A DNA stretch of 64,000 nt from Amycolatopsis sp. NBC_00345 (GTDB lineage: Bacteria > Actinomycetota > Actinomycetes > Mycobacteriales > Pseudonocardiaceae). Of the stretch, positions 35,164 through 43,461 are shown one piece after another. Both the position numbers and the translations under genes were made by a program. The stretch spans positions 6,572,001 to 6,636,000 of the forward strand of contig NZ_CP107995.1 in assembly GCF_036116635.1 (NCBI RefSeq), written 5' to 3'. How positions within the stretch are numbered: the stretch's first letter is position 1; each line of letters opens with the position of its first letter. The notes beneath the pieces are model-generated. The model searched no databases and was not told the origin of the DNA. It was given only the letters and a program-made list of their open reading frames with translations.

Positions 35164-36696
35164 GTGCTGCTGACCGAGATCGTCACCGCGTCCGCCGAGC
35201 TGGCGGCCACCCGGTCCAGGAAGGCGAAGACCGCCACCCTGGCCGCGGTGCTGCGCGCCGCCGAGCCCGCCGAGCTGCCCGCCGTGATCGCGTACCTCAC
35301 GGGGCAGACGGCGCAGGACCGGCTCGGCGCGGGCTGGCGCACGCTCGCGGAGCTGGCCGCCTCCCCCGCGGCGGCGCCTGAGGTGAGTGTCGCCGAAGTG
35401 GACGAGGCGCTGACCGAGGTCGCCGCCGCGTCCGGGGCGGGTTCGGTGAAGCGGCGGGCCGACGTGCTCACCGCGTTGTTCAGCCGGCTCACCAAGGCCG
35501 AGCAGGAGTTCCTGTTCCGGCTGGTCACCGGCGAGCTGCGGCAGGGCGCGCTGGAGGGCGTGATGGTCGACGCGATCGCGGCGGCGGCCGAGCTGCCGGC
35601 GGCGGACGTGCGGCGCGCGTTCATGCTGTCCGGCCGGCTGCCGGTCACCGGCCACGCGGCCCTGACCGGGGGCGCGGCGCGGCTCGCCGAGTTCCGCCTG
35701 GCGCTCGGGCGGCCGATCCGGCCGATGCTGGCCTCCCCCGCGGAATCGCTCGACGAGGCGGCGGCCGAGCACGCGCACGCGATCGTCGAGTACAAAATGG
35801 ACGGTGCGCGGATCCAGGTGCACCGTCAGGGCGACGAGGTGCACGTGTACACCCGCACGCTGCGGGAGATCACCTCGAGCGTGCAGGAGCTGGTCGACCT
35901 CGTGCGGGCGCTGCCGTGCGAATCCGTGGTGCTGGACGGCGAAACGCTGGCGCTCGCCGACGACGGCAGGCCACGCCCGTTCCAGGAGACGATGAGCCGC
36001 TTCGGCAGCACGCGCGAGGAGCAGGTGCGCGCGCTGCTGCTGCGGCCGTACTTCTTCGACTGCCTGCACCTCGACGGCGCCGACCTGCTGGACGCGCCGC
36101 TGTCGGAGCGCAATGCGGCGCTGCGCCGGGTCGCGGGCGAGCACGTGATCCCGGGTGAGGTGGCGCCCGCGGACCCGGCCGCGGTGCTGGAGGCGGCGAT
36201 GGCCGCGGGCCACGAGGGCGTGATGGTGAAGGACCTCGCCTCGCCGTACGCGGCGGGCCGGCGCGGGCGGGCCTGGCTGAAGGTGAAACCGGTGCACACC
36301 ATCGACCTGGTGGTGCTCGCGGCGGAGTGGGGCCACGGGCGGCGCACCGGCACGCTGTCCAACCTGCACCTCGGCGCCCGCGACCCGGACGGCGGCCCGC
36401 CGATCATGGTGGGCAAGACGTTCAAGGGCATGACCGACGAACTACTGGCCTGGCAAACGAAACGGTTCCAGGAGATCGAAACCCACCGCGACGACTGGAC
36501 AGTCCACGTGCGACCGGAGGTAGTGGTCGAGATCGAGCTGGACGGCGCGCAGGTCAGTCCCCGCTACCCGGGCGGCCTGGCGCTGCGGTTCGCCCGCGTC
36601 GTGCGCTACCGCCCGGACAAGGACCCCGCCGACGCGGACACGATCGACACAGTCCGGGGCCTGCTCCGCGGCGACCGGACGGGACAGGAGGGCTGA
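35164..36696 (+). CDS. ligB: ATP-dependent DNA ligase
   Basis: Ligase of 510 residues like mycobacterial LigB. An N-terminal DNA-binding domain (about 1-180) is followed by the adenylation motif EYKMDGARIQVH with Lys211, then VLDGETLAL, FFDCLHLDGADLL, HEGVMVKDL and AWLKVKPVHTIDLV; a C-terminal OB-fold ends VVRYRPDKDPADADT. No Ku or polymerase domain is fused. ATG/GTG use: the GTG at 35164 follows a GGGG-containing site. Start by family comparison. Confidence 0.95.
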   Translation: MLLTEIVTASAELAATRSRKAKTATLAAVLRAAEPAELPAVIAYLTGQTAQDRLGAGWRTLAELAASPAAAPEVSVAEVDEALTEVAAASGAGSVKRRADVLTALFSRLTKAEQEFLFRLVTGELRQGALEGVMVDAIAAAAELPAADVRRAFMLSGRLPVTGHAALTGGAARLAEFRLALGRPIRPMLASPAESLDEAAAEHAHAIVEYKMDGARIQVHRQGDEVHVYTRTLREITSSVQELVDLVRALPCESVVLDGETLALADDGRPRPFQETMSRFGSTREEQVRALLLRPYFFDCLHLDGADLLDAPLSERNAALRRVAGEHVIPGEVAPADPAAVLEAAMAAGHEGVMVKDLASPYAAGRRGRAWLKVKPVHTIDLVVLAAEWGHGRRTGTLSNLHLGARDPDGGPPIMVGKTFKGMTDELLAWQTKRFQEIETHRDDWTVHVRPEVVVEIELDGAQVSPRYPGGLALRFARVVRYRPDKDPADADTIDTVRGLLRGDRTGQEG

Positions 36697-36826
36697 CTTC
36701 TGGGGGTATTTTCCGGTTGAGCGGTGTGGTGCCGCATCGGGTTGCTTCGGGCTGCTTCGACGTCGCCGAGGGAGGGGACACGGTCGACGCCTCGCCTCGG
36801 GCACTCGGGGCACTCGGGGCGAGGCC

Positions 36827-36922
36827 GGGCTGGCGGGCTGGCGGGCTGGCGGGCTGGCGGGCTGGCGGGCTGGCGGGCTGGCGGGCTGGCGGGCTGGCGG
36901 GCTGGCGGGCTGGCGGGCTGGC
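36827..36922. repeat. Exact tandem repeat, 12 copies of an 8-base unit
   Basis: GGGCTGGC repeated twelve times without a mismatch over 96 bases. As 8 is not a multiple of 3, changes in copy number would shift any reading frame. It lies in the 728-base gap between ligB and the old yellow enzyme gene; no coding function is supported there. Confidence 0.95.
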
Positions 36923-37064
36923 GACCGATTCTCACCCGGGCGAGCCACCGGCCACGGTCACGTCCAGCGTCGGGAACGGCTGGCTCACATCACCGGCGAG
37001 GCGGCGCGCCCACCTGCACGCGGAGCATGCCCTACGCCAGTCAACCCCGCCCGGGATCCCGGCG

Positions 37065-37405
37065 CGCTCCGCGAACAGGAGCCGGACCAGAACAGGAGCC
37101 ACCATCAGCCTGCCCGGCCACCCGGGCCCCGACTCGCTCACGCAACAGAAGCCAAGCCAGCACCCTGCCCGACCGCCAGGCGCCCAGCCCGCTGCGCAAA
37201 CAGGGCCCGCGCCATCGGCATGCCCGCCCACCCGGCGTCCCAGCCTGCCCGCGAACAGGAGCCAAGCCAGCACCGCGCCCAGCAGCCCGGCGCCCGGCCC
37301 GGCCCGCGAACAGGAGCCAGGCCACCACCGCACCCGGCCGTCCGGCCCACTCACGCGAGCCGGAACCAGCCCACCACCCCGCCCAGCCACCCGACCTCAA
37401 CCGCG
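37065..37405. repeat. Degenerate repeats of about 50-57 bases
   Basis: Variants of CGCGAACAGGAGCCAAGCCA followed by a C-rich half recur near 37070, 37137, 37194, 37250, 37305 and 37353. Two neighbouring copies near 37250 and 37305 are the closest. The block is not credible coding sequence and fills the space before the convergent oxidoreductase stop. Confidence 0.6.
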
Positions 37406-37424
37406 GACGCTCAGCCACCCGGCC

Positions 37425-38645
37425 TCACCCGCGGACGCGACGAAACGCGTTGAGCGGGTCGTTGATCCCAGCCTGAGCCAACGCCCGCCAGGCGCTCCGG
37501 CCACGGGCGACGGGTTTGCCGGCCGCGACGCGGTGGAGTTGCTGGGTGTGCCACTGGACTTCGAGCAGGCTGTCGGCGAGCCGGATGCCGGTGCGCGGGC
37601 AGAGCCGCTCCGCGCGGGCGTCCTCGCCGGCGAGCAGGCGTGCGGGCAGGCCCGGGTCGACGGTCAGGGGGCGGCCGAGGCCGATCACGTCGAGGGCGCC
37701 CGAGCGCAGGGCCTCGGCCATGCCCTCCGCGGTGGTGAAGCCGCCGGTGACCATGAGGGCGACGTCGGAGACCTCGCGCGCTTTGGCCGCGTAGTCCAGA
37801 AAATACGCCTCCCGGCGCGCGGTGCTCTCGCGGCCGGAGCCCATCATCGCGGCCTTCTCGTACGTGCCGCCGGAGATCTCCAGGAGGTCGAGGCCCGCGT
37901 CGCCGAGGGCGCGGACGACCTGTAGCGACTCGTCCTCGCCGAAGCCGCCGCGCTGGAAGTCCGCGCTGTTCAGCTTCACCGACACCGGCACCGAATCGCC
38001 CACCGCCGCCCGCACGCGGCGGACCACCTCAAGCAGGAAACGGCTGCGGTCGCGGCCCCACTCGTCGTCACGGAGGTTCGTCAGCGGCGAGAGGAACTGC
38101 GAGATCAGGTACCCGTGCGCGCCGTGGAGCTGCACCCCGGCGAACCCGGCGTCGACGAACGTCCTCGCCGCCAGCGCGAACCGGTCGACGATCGCCTCGA
38201 TCTCGTCGCCCGTCAGGGCTCGCGGCGCGGCGAACGCGGTCCGCACGCCGCGATCACCGAACGGCACCGCGGACGGCGCGACCGGCTGCCGCGAAAGGTA
38301 CCGGGGGCTCTGCCGACCGGGATGGTTGAGCTGCACCCACAGCCGGGCGCCGGTCCCGTCGACGCTGCGCGCCCACGGCCGGAAGACGGCGGGGTCCGGC
38401 GCGGCAGGCAGCGCGACGTTGCGCGGCTCGCCGATCGCCGCCGGGTCGACCATCACGTTGCCGGTCACCAGCAGGCCCGCGCCGCCGTGCGCCCAGGTCC
38501 GGTACAGCTCGGCCAGCTCCGGCGTCGGCCGGTTGCGGCGGTCGCCGAGCTGCTCGCTCAGCGCCGACTTCGCGAGCCGGTGCGGCAGCACCTCCCCGCA
38601 GCGCAGCTTGAGCGGCTCGGCCAGCAGTTCCCGGGTGGCTGTCAT
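37425..38645 (-). CDS. NADH:flavin oxidoreductase (old yellow enzyme family)
   Basis: FMN-dependent ene-reductase-type TIM barrel of 406 residues. Family texts are LWVQLNHPGRQSPRY, DAGFAGVQLHGAHGYLISQFLSPLTNLRDDEWG (split here into recognisable HGAHGYL and NLRDDEWG), VSVKLNSADF, and DVIGLGRPL. The substrate His pair is present in the HGAHG context. Divergent from an MBL-fold hydrolase with a small palindrome between. Physiological substrate unknown. Confidence 0.92.
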   Translation of the reverse strand: MTATRELLAEPLKLRCGEVLPHRLAKSALSEQLGDRRNRPTPELAELYRTWAHGGAGLLVTGNVMVDPAAIGEPRNVALPAAPDPAVFRPWARSVDGTGARLWVQLNHPGRQSPRYLSRQPVAPSAVPFGDRGVRTAFAAPRALTGDEIEAIVDRFALAARTFVDAGFAGVQLHGAHGYLISQFLSPLTNLRDDEWGRDRSRFLLEVVRRVRAAVGDSVPVSVKLNSADFQRGGFGEDESLQVVRALGDAGLDLLEISGGTYEKAAMMGSGRESTARREAYFLDYAAKAREVSDVALMVTGGFTTAEGMAEALRSGALDVIGLGRPLTVDPGLPARLLAGEDARAERLCPRTGIRLADSLLEVQWHTQQLHRVAAGKPVARGRSAWRALAQAGINDPLNAFRRVRG

Positions 38646-38697
38646 CGCGGTCCCGTCGTCGCAGCGAACTTACCGGCAGTAGGCTACCCGAAAGTAG

Positions 38698-38710
38698 ATA
38701 CCAGCGGTAT
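38698..38710. promoter_or_regulatory. Small inverted repeat in divergent promoter region
   Basis: ATACC and GGTAT around a 3-base centre, 40 bases upstream of the MBL gene and 52 upstream of the oxidoreductase gene. Possible operator for either gene. Confidence 0.3.
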
Positions 38711-38750
38711 GTCAACTGGGCGGCACTGCGGGCACTAGGGTCTGCAGACC

Positions 38751-39374
38751 ATGACGGCGATAGTGCAGAACCTGGTCACGTCGGGCGTTTTCGAGCTCGA
38801 CGGCGGCAGCTGGGACGTGGACAACAACGTCTGGATCGTGGGCGACGACGCCGAGGTCATCGTGATCGACGCGGCGCACGACGCCGCCGCGATCGCCGAC
38901 GTCGTCGGGGACCGGGAACTGCGCGCGATCGTCTGCACCCACGGCCACAACGACCACGTCAACGCCGCGCCCGCGCTGGCCGAGCGCACCGGCGCGCCGA
39001 TCCTGCTGCACCCGGACGACCGCGTCGTCTGGGACCTCACGCACCCCGGCCGCGCGCCGGACGGCGAGCTGGCCGACGGCCAGGTCATCACCATCGCCGG
39101 CACCGAACTCACCGTGCTCCACACGCCGGGCCACGCGCCGGGCGCCGTCTGCCTCTACGCGGCGGACCTCGGCGTGGTCTTCACCGGCGACACGCTCTTC
39201 CACGGCGGCCCCGGCGCCACCGGACGGTCCTATTCGGACTATCCGACCATCGTGAAGTCCATCCACGATCGGCTTTTCGCCCTCCCCGACGCGACGGAAG
39301 TCCGCACCGGGCACGGTGAAGGCACCACGATCGCCGAGGAGAAGGCGGGCGCCCCGGAGTGGCCCGAGGCCTGA
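38751..39374 (+). CDS. MBL-fold metallohydrolase, glyoxalase II-like
   Basis: Metal-dependent hydrolase of 207 residues. The binding motif THGHNDH gives His64, His66, Asp68 and His69; TPGHAPGAV and FTGDTLFHGGPG supply the further His and bridging Asp; TGHGEGTTI is at the end. In mycothiol-using actinobacteria such proteins often hydrolyse mycothiol thioesters; this is inferred. It starts at ATG 38751. Confidence 0.92.
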   Translation: MTAIVQNLVTSGVFELDGGSWDVDNNVWIVGDDAEVIVIDAAHDAAAIADVVGDRELRAIVCTHGHNDHVNAAPALAERTGAPILLHPDDRVVWDLTHPGRAPDGELADGQVITIAGTELTVLHTPGHAPGAVCLYAADLGVVFTGDTLFHGGPGATGRSYSDYPTIVKSIHDRLFALPDATEVRTGHGEGTTIAEEKAGAPEWPEA

Positions 39375-39428
39375 ACACAGCACGAGCGGAACCAGCTGAA
39401 CACCGGGCCGGCCCCACCACAGAACCCG

Positions 39429-40295
39429 CTACCGAGGCACCACGCGGCAGGCGGCGGGCTGCGCGACGCAGTCGTAGCGTGCCGGCGCCGCGCCGTCCGC
39501 GGTGTTCATGTTGTATTCGACGCGGTGGAAGGCCCACGCGGTCGTCTTGAACGGAGGCGACTCCGGCGGCGGCAACGTCACCGTCCGCCGGTCTCCGCGG
39601 TACGAGTACTCGATCCGCACCCGCCACGTACAGAAGCACTTCCGCGTCGAGGCCCGGACGATCAGGTGCTCGGTCTGCCCTTTCTCCAGGAAGAGCACCT
39701 TGCCGTCGGAGAGGTACGGCCGGGTGGCCTTGCCGGGGTCCCCCGACTCGTCGGCCACCAGCGCCGGCACCTCCGGTCCCGAGTCGAGGTGGAAGTCGAC
39801 GATCGGCGCATCGGAGCTCCCCTGCGGATCGGCGATGAACGCGGTGCCGTCGAGCGGTGGCAGCCGCTTCTCGACGACGGCGGTGATGCGCACGAGGTCG
39901 ATCCGGCCGGACCGGTTGCTGTCCAGCGTGATCTGGTGCCCGGAGACCCCCATCTGCGCGCCGTTGCGCTGGACGGCGTCGAAGCTGTCGCCCGGGGCCG
40001 CGACGGTGACCTGGTCGCCGGTTGCCCAGTAGAGCCCGGCGACCACCTCGCGGAAGTTCTCGCTCGAGACCGTGACCGGCTGCTCGCCGTAGACGTCACG
40101 CGCCTTGTCGACGACCCAGGGCGCGATGCCGGGCACCGCCGCGGTGAGCAGCAGCGGGGTCAGGGTCACGATGAGCCACTTGGGCCCCTTGCCCAGCGCA
40201 CGCCACCGCGCACGCCATCGCGGCGACGCGGCGCGCCGGGGCTCCGGTTTCTTCGGCGGGGAAAGACGACCGGCGACGCGCGGCCTCCGGTTCAC
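39429..40295 (-). CDS. Membrane-anchored hypothetical protein
   Basis: Protein of 288 residues: a basic, Pro/Arg-rich cytoplasmic start, one helix (WLIVTLTPLLLTAAVPGIAPW) and an extracytoplasmic part of about 220 residues. The latter has a Cys-rich text RKCFCTWRVRIEYSYRGDRR and ends with two more Cys, so disulfides are likely. Its GTG overlaps the stop of the upstream membrane protein. No family recognised. Confidence 0.7.
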   Translation of the reverse strand: MNRRPRVAGRLSPPKKPEPRRAASPRWRARWRALGKGPKWLIVTLTPLLLTAAVPGIAPWVVDKARDVYGEQPVTVSSENFREVVAGLYWATGDQVTVAAPGDSFDAVQRNGAQMGVSGHQITLDSNRSGRIDLVRITAVVEKRLPPLDGTAFIADPQGSSDAPIVDFHLDSGPEVPALVADESGDPGKATRPYLSDGKVLFLEKGQTEHLIVRASTRKCFCTWRVRIEYSYRGDRRTVTLPPPESPPFKTTAWAFHRVEYNMNTADGAAPARYDCVAQPAACRVVPR

Positions 40296-41317
40296 GGGGT
40301 CACCTCGGCCGCGGCGTCAGGTTCGTCCACAGCGGCGGCCTCGGGTTCGTCCGCCGCGGCATCGGCGAGTCCGTGCTCCGGCCCGAGGAACTGCGAGATC
40401 AGCGCCACGAGCAGCAGCGGCACCGCGACCAGGGCCGCGAGGTAACCCGATCCGAGCCGGACGGTGCCGAGTTCCATGCCGGCCTGGTCGGCCAGCCCCA
40501 GCGGGTCCCACAGCAGCAGCGCGCAGACGACGAGCACGCCCCAATTCCCGTAACAGAGGTAGAGCGCCGCCGAACGGAGGATCCGCCGGAGCCCGTCGGC
40601 CGCGACCGCGGCGCCCACCATCAGGGCCAGCACGCCGAACAGGGCGATCCGGTAGACCAGCGTCCAGCTCTCGAACGGCCGAAGCGCGGACTCCCCGACG
40701 GTCACCTCGGTTTCGAACCAGGGCAACGAAAGCGACAGGACCACCGGGACCACGGCGAGCACGAGCCCCACCACCACGACTGCCGTCGACCGGCGCCGCG
40801 CCGGCCTGCCGTCCCCCTCGGCGCGGAAGGCCAGCGCCGGGCCAGTCGCCCAGCTCGCGAGAACCGGGCCGAACCCGAGCAGCAGCAGGCCCGCGGCGAA
40901 GAGCAGCAGCCCCTGCGCGGGCTCGACCGACATACCCTGGGCGTTCTGGCCGAGCACCTCCGCCAAGGCCGCTCGCGGGGGCTGCAGTCCCAGCAGGATC
41001 ACCGCCACCGCGGGCAGGGGCCCGATTCCCGCGGTGAGGAGCCGGACGCCCGCGGTCGGGCGCCGGCTCGCCGAGAGCAGGATCGCCGAAACCACCACTA
41101 TGACGACCATCAGCAGCGAGAGCGTCTGTCCCTGTGAGCGCAACGCGCTAAGCGGGATCCCGCCGCTTCGCGCACCAGCGCCGGTTTTGGCGACGATCCA
41201 CGGCATCGTCAGCCCGACCAGCGCCAGCCCACCGCCGATCCCCGAGAGAACGACCCCGCCGAGCCAGGCCACCGTGACTTCGCGTACCGGCGTCGAAACA
41301 CACCCAGGTTGTTCCAT
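40292..41317 (-). CDS. Polytopic membrane protein, hypothetical
   Basis: Protein of 341 residues with about eight hydrophobic helices, for example LGGVVLSGIGGGLALVGLTM, LLMVVIVVVSAILL, LLLFAAGLLLLGFGPVL and VVVVGLVLAVVPVVLSLSLP. The last 30 residues are Ala/Glu/Asp-rich and soluble. It is coupled to the following single-helix protein, suggesting a complex. No family recognised. Confidence 0.7.
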   Translation of the reverse strand: MEQPGCVSTPVREVTVAWLGGVVLSGIGGGLALVGLTMPWIVAKTGAGARSGGIPLSALRSQGQTLSLLMVVIVVVSAILLSASRRPTAGVRLLTAGIGPLPAVAVILLGLQPPRAALAEVLGQNAQGMSVEPAQGLLLFAAGLLLLGFGPVLASWATGPALAFRAEGDGRPARRRSTAVVVVGLVLAVVPVVLSLSLPWFETEVTVGESALRPFESWTLVYRIALFGVLALMVGAAVAADGLRRILRSAALYLCYGNWGVLVVCALLLWDPLGLADQAGMELGTVRLGSGYLAALVAVPLLLVALISQFLGPEHGLADAAADEPEAAAVDEPDAAAEVTP

Positions 41318-41414
41318 CCAGCTTCTCCCCCGTCAGCCGCCAGCAGCATAGCGATTACGGCGAATGACCAGGAATGGTTCGCCCGGAATCTTCCGGACAC
41401 TCCGGCGAGCCGGG

Positions 41415-41882
41415 CTAAGGCGCCAGCCGGGGTGGCACCGGTTCGACGCGCGCCTTCACCTTGGCCTCGGCCGCAAGCGTTTGCGCCCAGGTCTGGAGGC
41501 CCTCGACGTCAACGCCGTGCGGCGGCCGCGCGCGGAACGGCTCGATGTTCACCGCGCCGCGCTCCAGCAGCGAGGCCGCGCCCGCGCCGTTGCCGCGGGC
41601 GGCGTGGGTGAGGCCCACCGCGAGCTGCGCCAGGCCCCGCCACAGCTCGCGCTCGGGGCCGTCGGTCGACTTCCACGCGTCCTCGAAGACCTCGTGGGCG
41701 TGGAAGGGCTTGCCCTCGTCCAGCAGCCGCTGGGCCAAGGTCAGTGTCTCCTCCGGGGTGCGCACGATGCCCTCGGGCTGACGCTCGACGCCGTCGGCGC
41801 CGTAGGGCAGCGGCCGTCCGAGGCCGTCGCGGGGGCGTGCGTTGCGCGCACGCCCGGTGTCGTCGCGGTCACGGCCGTTCAT
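41415..41882 (-). CDS. DUF309 domain protein
   Basis: Protein of 155 residues. The DUF309 core is clear: KPFHAHEVFEDAWKS, ELWRGLAQLAVGLTHAARGN then GAASLLERGAVNIEPF, with the paired His-Glu of the family. Small helical proteins of unknown function. Divergent from guaB1, 67 bases apart. Confidence 0.9.
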   Translation of the reverse strand: MNGRDRDDTGRARNARPRDGLGRPLPYGADGVERQPEGIVRTPEETLTLAQRLLDEGKPFHAHEVFEDAWKSTDGPERELWRGLAQLAVGLTHAARGNGAGAASLLERGAVNIEPFRARPPHGVDVEGLQTWAQTLAAEAKVKARVEPVPPRLAP

Positions 41883-41949
41883 AACGGCATTGTTCCACGG
41901 GCCACGCCTGGTTCGCGTCCCGCGCGCGAGCCACGTACCGTGGGAACAC

Positions 41950-43389
41950 GTGCGCTTTCTGGATGGGCATATGCCCGCTCACGACCTGACCTACGACGAC
42001 GTGTTCCTGCTGCCGAACCGTTCCGACGTGGAGTCCCGCTTCGACGTAGACCTGTCCACTGTGGACGGCAGCGGCGCGACGATCCCCTTGGTGGTGGCCA
42101 ATATGACCGCCGTCGCCGGGCGCCGGATGGCCGAGACGGTGGCCCGCCGCGGCGGGCTCGTGGTGCTGCCACAGGACGTCGACACCGCCGCGGTCACGGA
42201 GATCGTGGCCTGGGTGAAGAGCCGCCACACAGTGTGGGACACCCCGCTCGTGCTGACCGGCGGCGACGCCGTGGCCGACGCGCTGAACCTCGTGCACAAG
42301 CGCGCTCACGGCGCCGTGGTGATCGTCGACGGTGACGGCAAGCCCGTCGGCATCGTCGACGAAGCGGCCTGCGCGGGTGTCGACCGCTTCGCGCGCCTCG
42401 CCGACGTCGCGCAGCCCGCGGCCGTCGCCGTTCCGCTGGACACGCCGCCGCGTGAGGTCTTCGAGCAGCTGCACGCCCACGGCGCCCGGCTCGCGCTCGG
42501 CCTCGACGCCGAAGGCCGCCTCGCGGGCGTGCTGACCAGCGTCGCCGCCCTGCGCGCGGGCATCTACACACCGGCCGCGGACGCCGACGGCAACCTGCGC
42601 GTGGCCGCGGCTGTGGGAGTGAACGGCGACGTGGCCGCGAAGGCCCAGGCGGTGCTGGCCGCGGGCGTCGACACGCTGGTGGTCGACACCGCGCACGGGC
42701 ACCAGGAGAAGATGATCGCCGCGCTCAAGGCGGTCCGCTCGGTGTCGCCGCGGGTGCCGGTGGTGGCCGGCAACGTCGTCACCGCCGAGGGCACGCGCGA
42801 CCTGATCCACGCGGGCGCGGACATCGTGAAGGTCGGCGTCGGCCCCGGCGCCATGTGCACCACGCGGATGATGACCGGCGTCGGGCGGCCGCAGTTCTCG
42901 GCCGTCGCGGAGTGCGCGGCCGCCGCGCGCGAGCTGGGCAAGCACGTGTGGGCCGACGGCGGCGTGCGGCACCCGCGCGACGTCGCGCTGGCCACGGCCG
43001 CGGGCGCGTCCGCCGCGATGGTCGGCTCGTGGTTCGCCGGCACCCACGAATCACCCGGCGACCTGCGGTTCGACGAGCAGGGGCGGCCGTACAAGGAGTC
43101 GTTCGGCATGGCGTCCAAGCGGGCCGTCGGCGCCCGGACGCGCACGGACAACGTCTTCGACCGCGCCCGCAAGGCCCTGTTCGAGGAGGGCATCTCGTCC
43201 TCGCGCATGGCGCTGGACCCGAACCGGCCCGGCGTGGAGGACCTGATCGACTCGATCTGCTCGGGCGTCCGCTCGTCCTGCACGTACGCGGGCGCGCGCA
43301 CGCTGGAGCAGTTCCACGAGCGCGCGCTGCTGGGCGTGCAGTCCGCCGCCGGCTTCGCCGAGGGCCGCCCGCTCCCGTCCGGCTGGTGA
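41950..43389 (+). CDS. guaB1: GuaB1-type IMPDH-family protein, probable GMP reductase
   Basis: Protein of 479 residues with a TIM barrel interrupted by two CBS domains. GTG 41950 is chosen because it gives VRFLDGHMPAHDLTYDDVF, matching the mycobacterial GuaB1 beginning. The catalytic Cys loop is VGPGAMCTTRMMTGVG, with GGVRHPRDVALA and KESFGMASKRAVG after it. Mycobacterial GuaB1 has been shown to act as a GMP reductase (GMP to IMP) regulated through its CBS domains; the same is inferred here. A palindromic terminator follows. Confidence 0.92.
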   Translation: MRFLDGHMPAHDLTYDDVFLLPNRSDVESRFDVDLSTVDGSGATIPLVVANMTAVAGRRMAETVARRGGLVVLPQDVDTAAVTEIVAWVKSRHTVWDTPLVLTGGDAVADALNLVHKRAHGAVVIVDGDGKPVGIVDEAACAGVDRFARLADVAQPAAVAVPLDTPPREVFEQLHAHGARLALGLDAEGRLAGVLTSVAALRAGIYTPAADADGNLRVAAAVGVNGDVAAKAQAVLAAGVDTLVVDTAHGHQEKMIAALKAVRSVSPRVPVVAGNVVTAEGTRDLIHAGADIVKVGVGPGAMCTTRMMTGVGRPQFSAVAECAAAARELGKHVWADGGVRHPRDVALATAAGASAAMVGSWFAGTHESPGDLRFDEQGRPYKESFGMASKRAVGARTRTDNVFDRARKALFEEGISSSRMALDPNRPGVEDLIDSICSGVRSSCTYAGARTLEQFHERALLGVQSAAGFAEGRPLPSGW

Positions 43390-43399
43390 GGACGAAAAG

Positions 43400-43450
43400 C
43401 CGTTAAGGCCTCCTTACCCGCGTCCGACGCGGGTAAGGAGGCCTTAACGG
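43400..43450. terminator. 51-base palindrome, probable bidirectional terminator (copy 2)
   Basis: Perfect 25-base arms (43400-43424 and 43426-43450) with central C. It is identical to the element at 5174-5224 apart from the centre and again lies between convergent genes, guaB1 and phoH2. Confidence 0.75.
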
Positions 43451-43461
43451 ACTTCAGGGGC

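Noticed and set aside
36801..36930. CRISPR-like array
   Set aside because: The 8-base units abut with no spacers and there are no cas genes.
36442..36948. Long open frames on both strands rich in Ala-Arg-Gln-Pro-Ala-Ser-Pro repeats
   Set aside because: They are translations of the 8-base repeat in different frames and overlap the ligB end; no ribosome site or natural protein composition.
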